In this document: positions 1 through 6,272 of the stretch, one piece after another
How the letters are laid out: each line of letters starts with the position of its first letter
How positions within the stretch are numbered: the stretch's first letter is position 1
The notes under the pieces: generated by a model
Databases searched by the model: none
Told to the model about the DNA's origin: nothing
Seen by the model: the letters and a program-made list of their open reading frames with translations, nothing else
Made by a program: the position numbers and the translations under genes
Source of the DNA: Pseudomonadota bacterium
GTDB taxonomy: Bacteria; Pseudomonadota; Alphaproteobacteria; Rhizobiales; Hyphomicrobiaceae
Reading direction: 5' to 3'
NCBI GenBank assembly: GCA_021813195.1
Contig: JAKALI010000202.1
Coordinates: forward strand, 1-7,185
Length of the DNA: 7,185 bases

Positions 1-327
1 CACTTCCGCTTCCAGATGCGCATTAATGATCCAATCAAGCAGTGGAAGCTTTCACCCATGGACTTGGAATCCCGCCGGCGCTGGGAGGCCTACACCAAGG
101 CAAAGGAAGATATGCTGGCGCGCACCCATATACCGGAGGCGCGATGGTGGGTGGTTGACGCCGACGACAAAAAGCGCGCTCGCCTCAACTGCATACACCA
201 TTTGCTCTCGCAGATCCCTTACACCGAAGTCCCGCGTAATCCGGTGGTATTGCCCGAACGGGTGCGCAATCCCAATTATCATCGCGCGCCTGTGCCGGCA
301 GAGATGCACGTGCCGTCCATCTATTGA
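1..327 (+). CDS. ppk2: Polyphosphate kinase 2 family protein, C-terminal part (5' partial)
   Basis: The reading frame is open from base 1, so the gene starts upstream; 108 residues and the stop are visible. PPK2 enzymes are cytoplasmic and transfer phosphate between polyphosphate and nucleotides (GDP/ADP, or AMP, depending on class). The recognisable family signature is DPIKQWKLSPMDLES near residues 10-24, followed by RRWEAYTKAKEDML and the conserved WWVVDADDKKRARLNCIHHLL block around residues 49-69, then a basic and proline-rich tail ending in PSIY. The Walker A and B motifs and lid lie in the missing N-terminal part, so the class and substrate cannot be judged. An internal ATG at 16 is in frame, but conserved sequence continues upstream of it, so it is not the start. 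It is followed by an 88-bp gap and queA on the same strand. There is no functional link to queA that I know of. Confidence 0.9.
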   Translation, partial: HFRFQMRINDPIKQWKLSPMDLESRRRWEAYTKAKEDMLARTHIPEARWWVVDADDKKRARLNCIHHLLSQIPYTEVPRNPVVLPERVRNPNYHRAPVPAEMHVPSIY

Positions 328-350
328 CGCGCGAGCCTTGCCGAACCGAT

Positions 351-394
351 GGGCGCAGTGCTAGCTGGCGCACGAGTTGGCGCCAACTGCGCCC
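351..394 (+). promoter_or_regulatory. Strong compound stem-loop in the ppk2-queA gap
   Basis: GGGCGCAGT at 351-359 is perfectly complementary to ACTGCGCCC at 386-394. Nested inside, TGGCGC at 366-371 pairs with GCGCCA at 380-385, directly stacked on the outer 3' arm. This gives 15 base pairs with a six-base one-sided bulge (360-365) and an eight-base loop (372-379). An alternative 14-bp perfect palindrome, AGTTGGCGCCAACT at 375-388, overlaps it and could be a protein site. No run of T follows, so it is not a standard intrinsic terminator. It could end ppk2 transcripts by another route, stabilise a 3' end, or act in the queA leader; its 3' edge is 21 bases before the queA ATG. The pairing is seen directly; any role is inference. 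Confidence 0.45.
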
Positions 395-415
395 TTCGAT
401 GAGATTCCGTCACTC

Positions 416-1498
416 ATGCGGACCGACCTGTTCGACTTCGATCTCCCGGAAGATCGGATTGCGCTCTCCCCTGTCGAGCCGCGCGACCAAGCGCGGCTCC
501 TCGTCGTGCGCCCGGATGAGAAGCTCGATGACCGGATCGTGCGGGATTTACCAAAGATCCTGCGCCGAGGCGACGTGCTCGTGCTCAACGACACCCGAGT
601 GATTGCGGCCGCACTGACGGGCGAACGCGTGCGGGGTGAGGCCCGCGCACGCGTGTCGGTCAATCTCCTCAAACGGAGCGGGGAGGATCGTTGGCGAGCC
701 TTGGCACGGCCGGCCAAGAGGCTCGAGCCAGGAGATCGGATCCGGTTTGGCCATATGAACTCGAGTTGCCTGATGGGAGCGCTTGATGCCACGGTCGCGG
801 CCAAGTTCGAGGGCGGCGAAGTCGAATTGGCCTTCGATGTGGCAGGCTGGGAACTGGATCGCGCAATCGACGCCGTCGGTGAGATGCCGCTGCCGCCCTA
901 CATTGCGGCAAAGCGGCCGCCTGGACCCGAAGATCGCAGAACCTATCAGACCGTGTTCGCTGCCAAGGACGGAGCCGTGGCCGCTCCGACCGCGGGTCTC
1001 CATCTGACCCCGGAACTGCTGGCAGCGCTCGGCGAACGCGGGATCGCGCATCACTTCGTGACGCTCCATGTCGGGGGCGGCACGTTTCTGCCGGTGAAGG
1101 CAGACGACACGGACGATCACGTGATGCATGCGGAATGGGGTGAGATATCCGCGGCGACTGCCGCTGCACTCAACGTGGCCCGCGCCGGCGGCGGGCGCAT
1201 CGTAGCCATCGGGACCACGGCTTTGAGAACGCTCGAGAGCGCGGCGCGCGAGGATGGAGTTATCGCGCCATGGTCGGGTGAGACGTCGATCTTCATTACG
1301 CCTGGCTATCGTTTTAGGGCGGTCGATGTCCTATTCACGAATTTTCATCTCCCGCGTTCGACGCTGTTCATGCTCGTCTCGGCATTCAGCGGGTTAGAGA
1401 CCATGCGCGCGGCGTACGCTCATGCGATCGCGGCAGAGTATCGCTTTTATTCGTATGGCGATGCATGCCTGCTGTTTCCTGCGGCGCAAATAGGTTAG
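416..1498 (+). CDS. queA: S-adenosylmethionine:tRNA ribosyltransferase-isomerase QueA
   Basis: QueA transfers and isomerises the ribosyl part of S-adenosylmethionine onto 7-aminomethyl-7-deazaguanine at position 34 of tRNA(Asp, Asn, His, Tyr), making epoxyqueuosine in the cytoplasm. The 360 residues match the usual family length of about 340-370. Visible conserved blocks are the N-terminal [20 protein letters not shown] at 57-62, YQTVFA followed by [13 protein letters not shown] at 186-198, [49 protein letters not shown] at 308-316, and FYSYGDA at 344-350. The usual VIPARL after LNDTR reads VIAAAL here. I chose the ATG at 416 because family homology begins with [10 protein letters not shown]; the frame stays open upstream to a TTG at 377, but those 13 residues look unlike QueA and fall in the stem-loop. 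The Shine-Dalgarno is weak (only GAG, 12 bases before the start). tgt follows 11 nt downstream, consistent with an operon. Confidence 0.96.
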   Translation: MRTDLFDFDLPEDRIALSPVEPRDQARLLVVRPDEKLDDRIVRDLPKILRRGDVLVLNDTRVIAAALTGERVRGEARARVSVNLLKRSGEDRWRALARPAKRLEPGDRIRFGHMNSSCLMGALDATVAAKFEGGEVELAFDVAGWELDRAIDAVGEMPLPPYIAAKRPPGPEDRRTYQTVFAAKDGAVAAPTAGLHLTPELLAALGERGIAHHFVTLHVGGGTFLPVKADDTDDHVMHAEWGEISAATAAALNVARAGGGRIVAIGTTALRTLESAAREDGVIAPWSGETSIFITPGYRFRAVDVLFTNFHLPRSTLFMLVSAFSGLETMRAAYAHAIAAEYRFYSYGDACLLFPAAQIG

Positions 1499-1509
1499 AC
1501 GCCAGAATC

Positions 1510-2670
1510 ATGGATCATGCACACAGCGGATTTGGCTTTTCTTTGCTTGCGCAGGATGGCTTGGCGCGGATGGGCGAAATTCACACTCCCCGAGGTGTCA
1601 TTCGTACGCCGGCCTTCATGCCTGTCGGAACGGTCGGAACCGTCAAGGCGCTCTATCCCGAACAGGTGCGCCAGTCTGGTGCGGACATCATTCTTGGCAA
1701 CACCTATCACCTGATGCTGCGTCCGGGTGCGGAGCGGGTCGCGCGACTTGGCGGGCTGCACGCTTTTATGCGCTGGCCCGGTCCGATCCTTACCGATAGC
1801 GGCGGCTTTCAGGTCATGTCGCTTGCCACCATTCGCAAGCTCACGGAGGAGGGTGTCGCATTTCAATCGCACATCGACGGTTCGCGACATTTGCTGACGC
1901 CCGAGCGCTCGATTGAAATACAGTGCCTGCTCGGGGCCGATATCCAGATGCAGTTTGATGAGTGCATCGAATTGCCAGCGGAACGCGCGGACGTTGAGCG
2001 AGCGATGGAATTGTCCCTGCGCTGGGCGGAACGGTCCAAGCGCGCGTTCGCGCACCATCTGACCACGGGGTTGGCTCGTGGTGGTCAGGCCTTGTTCGCG
2101 ATCGTGCAGGGCGGGATTGATGCCGGATTGCGACGCCGCTCGGCTGAGGCTCTCGTTGCGATGGATTTTCCGGGATACGCTGTTGGTGGGCTTGCGGTTG
2201 GTGAAGGTCATGAGGCGATGTTGACCACGCTCGAGGCAACCCTTCCGTTTTTGCCTCAGGACAAACCGCGTTATCTGATGGGTGTCGGCACGCCGCTCGA
2301 TCTCATCGAAAGTGTTCGGCGCGGCATTGACATGTTCGACTGTGTCATGCCCACGCGTAATGGTCGTCACGGCACAGCCTTCACGTGGGAGGGCCGTCTC
2401 AATCTCCATAACGCGCGCTTTGCTGAGGATCTGCGCCCGATCGACGAGCAGAGCTCGTGCGTGGCCGCGCGTGAGTATTCGCGCGCCTACCTGCACCATC
2501 TGGTCAAGTCGGGAGAGTATCTCGGCGCCATGATCCTGTCCTGGGTCAACACCGCGTTTTATCAGGACCTGATGGCGGCGATGCGGGCTGCCATCCGCGA
2601 GGGTCGGTTCAACAGCTGGGCGGAGGGAACGAAAGTCCGGCTAACCGGTTCTCTTGCAGTAGTTCCTTGA
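1510..2670 (+). CDS. tgt: tRNA-guanine transglycosylase Tgt
   Basis: Bacterial Tgt exchanges guanine-34 of tRNA(Asp, Asn, His, Tyr) for preQ1, the step before QueA. The 386 residues fit the family TIM-barrel length of about 370-390. Conserved segments are [37 protein letters not shown] with the catalytic Asp96, MQFDEC with the substrate-binding Asp150 and Cys152, IVQGG with Gln200, LAVGEG, and [13 protein letters not shown] with the nucleophile Asp277. The C-terminal zinc site is odd: where Zymomonas Tgt has CxCxxC and a later His, this protein has Ser315, Cys317, Ala320 and Val346, so one of four ligands remains. The following SRAYLHHL block is intact, and there is no frameshift. The ATG at 1510 gives the usual N-terminus; an in-frame ATG at 1465 would overlap queA by 34 bases. 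No strong ribosome binding site precedes 1510, so coupling to queA translation is likely. Confidence 0.96.
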   Translation: MDHAHSGFGFSLLAQDGLARMGEIHTPRGVIRTPAFMPVGTVGTVKALYPEQVRQSGADIILGNTYHLMLRPGAERVARLGGLHAFMRWPGPILTDSGGFQVMSLATIRKLTEEGVAFQSHIDGSRHLLTPERSIEIQCLLGADIQMQFDECIELPAERADVERAMELSLRWAERSKRAFAHHLTTGLARGGQALFAIVQGGIDAGLRRRSAEALVAMDFPGYAVGGLAVGEGHEAMLTTLEATLPFLPQDKPRYLMGVGTPLDLIESVRRGIDMFDCVMPTRNGRHGTAFTWEGRLNLHNARFAEDLRPIDEQSSCVAAREYSRAYLHHLVKSGEYLGAMILSWVNTAFYQDLMAAMRAAIREGRFNSWAEGTKVRLTGSLAVVP

Positions 2671-2675
2671 CCGCT

Positions 2676-3629
2676 TCAGGAGCTTTCTGTCTCGCCTTTT
2701 TGCGTCACGCGTTCGCGGTGGAACAGATAGATACCGGAGGCAACGATGATGAGTGCGCCGGCCAGGGTCTGGAGATCGGGGACGTCGCCGAAGACGAGAT
2801 AGCCGAAGGCGATCATCGACAACAGCTGCATGTAGAGAAACGGCGCGATGGTCGATGCCGGCGCAAGCCGGTACGCGTGCAAAAAGAGCCAGTGTCCCAG
2901 GCCGCCGAAGACGCCAAGCGCGGCGAGGAGCAGCCAGGACAAGCCATCGGGCGGAGTGTGCCAGGCGGCAAGCGCGAAAGGAGCGCCGAGGAACGCGCCG
3001 ACGAACATGGAGTAAAACAGGGTGACCATGGGCGGGTCGAAGGCCGCCATGTAGCGCGTCAGAATCATGAACAGCGCATAAGCGAGCATTCCAAGGAACG
3101 AATAGCCAACAGCCGGGTGTACGGGGCCGATGGCGGGATTGACGGCAACGAGAATGCCGAGGAAGCCGACAAGGATTGCGAGCAGACGCCGCCAACCAAC
3201 CCATTCGCCGAGCAGCGGACCCGCCAGCAAGGCGACGACGAGCGGAGCGAGAAATACGATCGTTACGGTTTGGTCGAGGCGTAAATGCTCCAGCGCCAGA
3301 AAGTTGAGCACGGTTGTCGATGCCATGAGAGTCGACCGGACGAGCTGCAACTTGAGGTGTCTCGTCCTGAACAGGGCGGGCAAGGACAGAGATCCGATGG
3401 TCGGAACGAGCACGATCAGTGCAAGGAATTGGCCCATAAAGCGCGACCAGGCGACCTGTTCCACCGGCAGGCCGTAGTGCTGGCCGAGGTACTTGGCCGA
3501 CGCATCGAGCGCGGAGAAGCACGTGATCGCCAACACCATCAGGAGGATCGCGCGGGGCCGGTCGCTGAGACGTTCCGAGCGCTGCGGGCGTATCGCCGAG
3601 CCCGATGCTGGATTGTGAGAGGTGTCCAT
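2676..3629 (-). CDS. DMT superfamily (EamA-type) transporter, ten membrane helices
   Basis: This 317-residue inner-membrane protein has the layout of drug/metabolite transporter permeases: two tandem EamA repeats (about residues 27-163 and 175-303), each of five hydrophobic helices. Approximate helices are 27-47, 59-79, 96-116, 121-140, 148-168, 175-193, 200-220, 230-250, 260-280 and 286-304. Family-like features are SALDASAKYL in helix 1, LAPLVVALLAGPLLGEWVGWRR across helices 4-5, and APFLYMQLL and GYLVFGDVPD in repeat two. Members export amino acids, nucleotides, metabolites or drugs; the substrate cannot be read from the sequence. The ATG at 3629 gives a short hydrophilic N-terminus; the frame is open upstream to 3824, but that extension is not membrane-protein-like. 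The upstream Shine-Dalgarno is poor. The stop lies 5 bp from the stop of tgt, facing it, with no terminator between. The upstream gap holds an inverted-repeat cluster that might regulate it. Confidence 0.9.
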   Translation of the reverse strand: MDTSHNPASGSAIRPQRSERLSDRPRAILLMVLAITCFSALDASAKYLGQHYGLPVEQVAWSRFMGQFLALIVLVPTIGSLSLPALFRTRHLKLQLVRSTLMASTTVLNFLALEHLRLDQTVTIVFLAPLVVALLAGPLLGEWVGWRRLLAILVGFLGILVAVNPAIGPVHPAVGYSFLGMLAYALFMILTRYMAAFDPPMVTLFYSMFVGAFLGAPFALAAWHTPPDGLSWLLLAALGVFGGLGHWLFLHAYRLAPASTIAPFLYMQLLSMIAFGYLVFGDVPDLQTLAGALIIVASGIYLFHRERVTQKGETESS

Positions 3630-3712
3630 AATTTGTCCGCTCGCGTCTGGCGCTCGAGCCCATGATGAAAGGGATGTCGCGCTCTTTACACGATTTCGCC
3701 CCCGATGGGATG

Positions 3713-3764
3713 GCAACCCAGATGTATGAAACGAAGCGACTGGCTGGGTTGCTTGATGCAATCC
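3713..3764. repeat. Three-armed inverted-repeat cluster upstream of the DMT transporter
   Basis: GCAACCCAG at 3713-3721 and CTGGGTTGC at 3744-3752 are perfect 9-bp inverted repeats whose centres are 31 bp apart, about three helical turns. The second arm also faces GCAATCC at 3758-3764 across five bases (one G:T pair among seven on the + strand). So GGGTTGC at 3746-3752 can pair with either neighbour, but not both. The cluster lies 84-135 bp upstream of the transporter start and before the tRNA-Lys promoter. It could be operator half-sites for a regulator of the transporter, or alternative hairpins in a leader RNA. No regulator gene is adjacent. The symmetry is seen; function is inference. Confidence 0.4.
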
Positions 3765-3806
3765 GCCGCATGTCGTGGGAACGAGATGGCCGCGCCAGAG
3801 GTCGCC

Positions 3807-3835
3807 TTGACCCCTCAGGGACACCCGCTTACAAG
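3807..3835 (+). promoter_or_regulatory. Sigma-70-type promoter for tRNA-Lys
   Basis: TTGACC at 3807-3812 (five of six to the -35 consensus) is separated by exactly 17 bp from TACAAG at 3830-3835 (four of six to the -10 consensus). A transcript would begin near 3842, about six bases before the mature tRNA 5' end. The -35 element is preceded by C, giving the CTTGAC form common in alphaproteobacterial promoters. The same promoter may also serve sseA downstream of the tRNA. Confidence 0.6.
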
Positions 3836-3847
3836 CACCTCACGAAT

Positions 3848-3922
3848 GGGCCGGTAGCTCAGCGGTAGAGCACGTGACTTTTAATCATGGGGTCGAGGGT
3901 TCGATTCCCTCCCGGCTCACCA
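3848..3922 (+). tRNA. tRNA-Lys (anticodon UUU)
   Basis: A complete 75-nt cloverleaf is visible. The acceptor stem GGGCCGG (3848-3854) pairs with CCGGCTC (3912-3918) with one G:U. The D stem is GCTC/GAGC (3857-3860, 3868-3871) around loop AGCGGTA. The anticodon stem CGTGA/TCATG (3873-3877, 3885-3889), with one G:U, encloses loop CTTTTAA with anticodon TTT at 3880-3882. The variable loop has five bases. The T stem GAGGG/CCCTC (3895-3899, 3907-3911) encloses TTCGATT. The discriminator is A3919 and CCA is encoded at 3920-3922. The T33, anticodon UUU and A37-A38 are as expected for a lysine tRNA, whose U34 is normally modified, including thiolation, in bacteria. No integrase or repeated tRNA 3' end lies nearby, so there is no sign it was used as an attachment site. 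Confidence 0.97.
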
Positions 3923-3969
3923 TTCGCCTTGTGCCTCGTTTCTCCCCCAATCGAGCGGAGTGATCGGAC

Positions 3970-4833
3970 GTGCCTTTCAGCGCCAAAAACTGGGTCGTCG
4001 AGACGGATTGGCTTGCTCGGCATCTTGGAACCCCCGGGCTAGTTATTATCGATGGTTCGTGGCATCTGCCAACATCCGGGCGCAACGCGCGCGAGGAGTA
4101 TTTGGCAGAGCATATTCCAGGGGCCGTGTTCTTCGATATCGATGATCTCAGTGACGAAACATCTGATCTGCCGCATATGCTGCCCTCGCAGGTCAAGTTT
4201 GCCTCGCGCATGAAAAAGATGGGTATAGGCGATGGCATGCGCATCGTCGTTTACGATACGCTTGGCCTGTTTTCCGCCGCGCGCGTGTGGTGGACATTCC
4301 GCGTGATGGGGCATCAGGATGTGGCGGTTTTGAACGGCGGGCTGCCCAAATGGAAGGCCGAGGGTCGCCCATTGGAAGATGGCATGCCCGTACCGCGTAC
4401 GGCGCGTCACTTCACACCACTCAAAAACAACGATCTGGTGCGCGATCTGAACGATATGCGCCGCGCGATCGCGGACAAATCCATCCAAATCGTGGATGCC
4501 CGGCCTGCTGGTCGTTTCGAGGGCCGCGAGCCTGAGCCGCGGCCGGGTCTGCGGTCCGGTCACATTCCGGGGTCGCGCAACATCCCTTCCGCGATACTCT
4601 TGAATGAGGATGGTACGCTGAAATCACGTGAGGAACTGGTGGCGATCTTCCAGCAAGCGGGCATCGATCCGTCGCGCCCGGTCATCACGACGTGCGGGTC
4701 GGGTGTTACGGCCGCGATCCTCTCGCTCGCCCTGGCGGTCATCGGCCAGACCAACGCTGCGGTTTATGACGGAGCGTGGGCCGAGTGGGGCCGCGACAAC
4801 GGGCTTCCCATCGAGACGGGGCCCGCTGTTTGA
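3970..4833 (+). CDS. sseA: 3-mercaptopyruvate sulfurtransferase (tandem rhodanese domains)
   Basis: This enzyme moves sulfur from 3-mercaptopyruvate (or thiosulfate) to thiol acceptors or cyanide through a cysteine persulfide. The 287 residues match the family length of about 280-290. The N-terminal, non-catalytic rhodanese domain spans about residues 8-135 with HIPGAVFFDIDDLSD, TLGLFSAARVWWTFRVMGH and LNGGLPKWKAEG. The catalytic domain spans about 160-285 with VDARPAGRF from 175, GHIPGSRNIPSA, and the active-site loop TTCGSGVTA with Cys242. CGSGVT is the loop typical of mercaptopyruvate sulfurtransferases; classical thiosulfate rhodaneses usually carry CRKGVT. The start is GTG at 3970, preceded by GGAG at 3957-3960 with nine bases of spacing. 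There is no signal peptide, so the protein should be cytoplasmic. It lies 47 bp behind tRNA-Lys with no clear promoter or terminator in the gap, so it may be read from the tRNA promoter. Confidence 0.93.
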   Translation: MPFSAKNWVVETDWLARHLGTPGLVIIDGSWHLPTSGRNAREEYLAEHIPGAVFFDIDDLSDETSDLPHMLPSQVKFASRMKKMGIGDGMRIVVYDTLGLFSAARVWWTFRVMGHQDVAVLNGGLPKWKAEGRPLEDGMPVPRTARHFTPLKNNDLVRDLNDMRRAIADKSIQIVDARPAGRFEGREPEPRPGLRSGHIPGSRNIPSAILLNEDGTLKSREELVAIFQQAGIDPSRPVITTCGSGVTAAILSLALAVIGQTNAAVYDGAWAEWGRDNGLPIETGPAV

Positions 4834-4912
4834 GGGATCGTGGCCAGACCGCAAATTTCGGCAATCCGTGAGGACGGCCGGGCCGTAGAGCCAACCATGG
4901 CGGCGCGAGCGC

Positions 4913-4941
4913 TTGACTTGGCAGCGATAGCGGTCAACCTA
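4913..4941 (+). promoter_or_regulatory. Possible promoter of the RND efflux operon
   Basis: CTTGACTT contains TTGACT at 4913-4918, a good alphaproteobacterial -35 element. At 17 bp spacing the -10 hexamer would be AACCTA (4936-4941), which is a weak match. TTGAC (4913-4917) and GTCAA (4933-4937) are an inverted pair 20 bp apart within the promoter, a possible regulator site. The next coding sequence is the membrane-fusion gene at 4994. The -35 is convincing, the -10 is not. Confidence 0.35.
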
Positions 4942-4957
4942 GTGTACAGGATCGCCC

Positions 4958-4975
4958 GCTTTGGGCAAAGCTTTG
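4958..4975. promoter_or_regulatory. Overlapping palindromes ahead of the RND efflux operon
   Basis: GCTTTG-GG-CAAAGC (4958-4971) is a perfect inverted repeat, and CAAAGCTTTG (4966-4975) is a perfect 10-bp palindrome sharing its middle arm, so GCTTTG recurs as a direct repeat 12 bp apart. It sits between the possible promoter and the start codon, where repressors of acrAB-type operons often bind. Its use as an operator is inference; no TetR, MarR or LysR-type gene is visible in the window. Confidence 0.3.
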
Positions 4976-4993
4976 AGGACAGGGGCAATTGTG

Positions 4994-6223
4994 ATGGTCT
5001 GTGGTGCCCCGCCCAACTGTCATCGTTTGTGGCTCAAGGCGATGGCCGGCACCAGGCTGCAGCGCCTGCTTGTCTTTGCGCTGGCGATACAAGCAGCAAC
5101 AGCCATGCTCGCAATCCAGGCGCATTCCCAGCCTCCCGCGCCAACTGTAACGGTCGCCAATCCGCTTGAGCGGCGCATTGTGTTGTGGGACGAATACACG
5201 GGCCGGTTTGAGGCGATGCAACGCGTCGAGGTGCGCCCGCGGGTGTCGGGTTTCATCGAGACGATCCATTTCAAAGATGGGCAAACGGTCGCCGCTGGCG
5301 ATCTGCTGTTCACGCTGGATAAACGTCCGTTTGCGCTGGCGGTCGAAAACGCTCGTGCCGAAGTCGCGCGTGCCAAGGCCCAGGTCGAACTCGGCATGGC
5401 GGAAGTGGAGCGGGCGCGTCCACTCGTCAAATCCCGAGCGGTCACGGAGCGCGATTTCGATCAGCGATCAGCCGATCTCGCGGTCGCGCGGGCAAACTTA
5501 AGTGCCGGAGAGGCAACTTTGCGTACCGCCGAACTTCATTTGGAGTGGGCGGAAGTGCGCGCGCCAATCGCAGGGCGCATCTCTGATCGCAAGATTGATG
5601 CGGGCAATCTGGTGAATGGCGGGGAGGGCTCGACAACACTCCTGGCAACAATTGTGACCGTCGATCCGATTCACTTTGTTTTCGATGTCGCGGAAACCGA
5701 TTATTTGCGCTATGCGCGCTTGAGCTTGTCCGGCGCGCGCACATCTGGACGCGAAACCGCTCATCCTGTCCGCATTCGCCTGGCGGATGAGAGCGATTTC
5801 GTGCATGAGGGACAGCTGGATTTCGTCGACAATGCGCTGAACCCACGCGCCGGGACGATGCGCGGGCGGGCTGTGGTCCAAAATCGCGATGAACTTCTCC
5901 AGCCTGGACTGTTCGGTCGTGTGAGACTGTTTGGTGGCGAGACCGATGCTCTCCTCGTTCCCGACAGCGCGATTCTCTCCGATCAAGCGCGTAAGATCGT
6001 GCTTGTGGTCGATGCGGATGAGACGGTGAAGGGAGCGCCGGTCGAGCTCGGTCCATTGGAGGGCGGCTTACGCGTCGTTCGCAGCGGCCTCAATCCCGCC
6101 GATCGCGTTGTCATCAATGGCTTGGCCAACCCCATGGTCCGCCAGGGCGTGAAAGTCGTGGCGGAACCCGGTCGCATCGAGGTGGTCGCGAAAGATAGCG
6201 GCTCAGCGGCGGCGACCCGCTGA
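4994..6223 (+). CDS. RND efflux membrane-fusion (periplasmic adaptor) protein
   Basis: The adaptor links the inner-membrane RND pump to an outer-membrane channel across the periplasm. With the ATG at 4994 it has 409 residues. The order is typical: N-terminal hydrophobic segment (about residues 22-43) ending near IQAHSQ, first half of the lipoyl domain with VEVRPRVSGFIETIHFKDGQ from residue 80, an alanine-rich alpha-helical coiled-coil hairpin about 114-186, second lipoyl half with VRAPIAGRISDRKIDAGNLV from about 188, then the beta-barrel and membrane-proximal domains containing LLVPDSAIL and INGLANPMVRQG. No lipobox cysteine follows the signal, so unlike AcrA it is probably not a lipoprotein. 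AGGGG at 4981-4985 supports the start at 4994; GTG at 4991 is equally possible. An in-frame ATG at 5042 gives a cleaner signal peptide (393 residues) but has only a badly spaced AAGG. The pump gene follows after 49 bp. Confidence 0.92.
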   Translation: MVCGAPPNCHRLWLKAMAGTRLQRLLVFALAIQAATAMLAIQAHSQPPAPTVTVANPLERRIVLWDEYTGRFEAMQRVEVRPRVSGFIETIHFKDGQTVAAGDLLFTLDKRPFALAVENARAEVARAKAQVELGMAEVERARPLVKSRAVTERDFDQRSADLAVARANLSAGEATLRTAELHLEWAEVRAPIAGRISDRKIDAGNLVNGGEGSTTLLATIVTVDPIHFVFDVAETDYLRYARLSLSGARTSGRETAHPVRIRLADESDFVHEGQLDFVDNALNPRAGTMRGRAVVQNRDELLQPGLFGRVRLFGGETDALLVPDSAILSDQARKIVLVVDADETVKGAPVELGPLEGGLRVVRSGLNPADRVVINGLANPMVRQGVKVVAEPGRIEVVAKDSGSAAATR

Positions 6224-6272
6224 TCGTCGGGCCGCCCAGAGCGCGGCTTGGACCTGAGTGTTGCGAGGCTCG

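Noticed and set aside
324..365. TTGACG followed later by CAGTGCTAGC, resembling a strong constitutive promoter
   Set aside because: The spacing between the two elements is about 25 bp, too long for a sigma-70 promoter, and no good -10 lies 17 bp from TTGACG. The resemblance to a laboratory promoter is coincidence.
1495..2499. 334-codon open frame antisense to tgt (also 1841-2239, - strand)
   Set aside because: It lies wholly opposite a well-conserved tgt; the translation is rich in Arg, His and Gln with no recognisable domain, as expected of a shadow frame in GC-rich DNA.
2667..3284. 205-codon open frame antisense to the DMT transporter
   Set aside because: The highly charged, low-complexity translation mirrors hydrophobic codons on the other strand; there is no ribosome binding site and no family resemblance.
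3662..3868. 68-codon open frame in the gap upstream of tRNA-Lys
   Set aside because: It runs into the tRNA gene, spans the tRNA promoter, has no good Shine-Dalgarno and matches nothing I recognise. It is probably a chance frame.
3848..3922. tRNA-Lys as an integration site for a mobile element
   Set aside because: No integrase, no second copy of the tRNA 3' end and no change of gene style on either side.
416..3922. Idea that the nearby tRNA is a substrate of QueA and Tgt
   Set aside because: Queuosine is made on GUN-anticodon tRNAs (Asp, Asn, His, Tyr); this tRNA has anticodon UUU.
4874..4886. ACGGCC-G-GGCCGT near-palindrome after sseA, possible terminator
   Set aside because: The one-base centre leaves only about four pairs with a normal loop, and no T run follows.
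4840..5169. 109-codon open frame between sseA and the RND adaptor
   Set aside because: It overlaps the adaptor N-terminus in another frame and covers the probable promoter; no domain is visible.
6208..6236. GGCGGC/GCCGCC arms spanning the adaptor stop codon
   Set aside because: Six GC-only pairs around a 17-base loop are expected by chance in this composition; there is no T tract, and the pump gene continues the operon.
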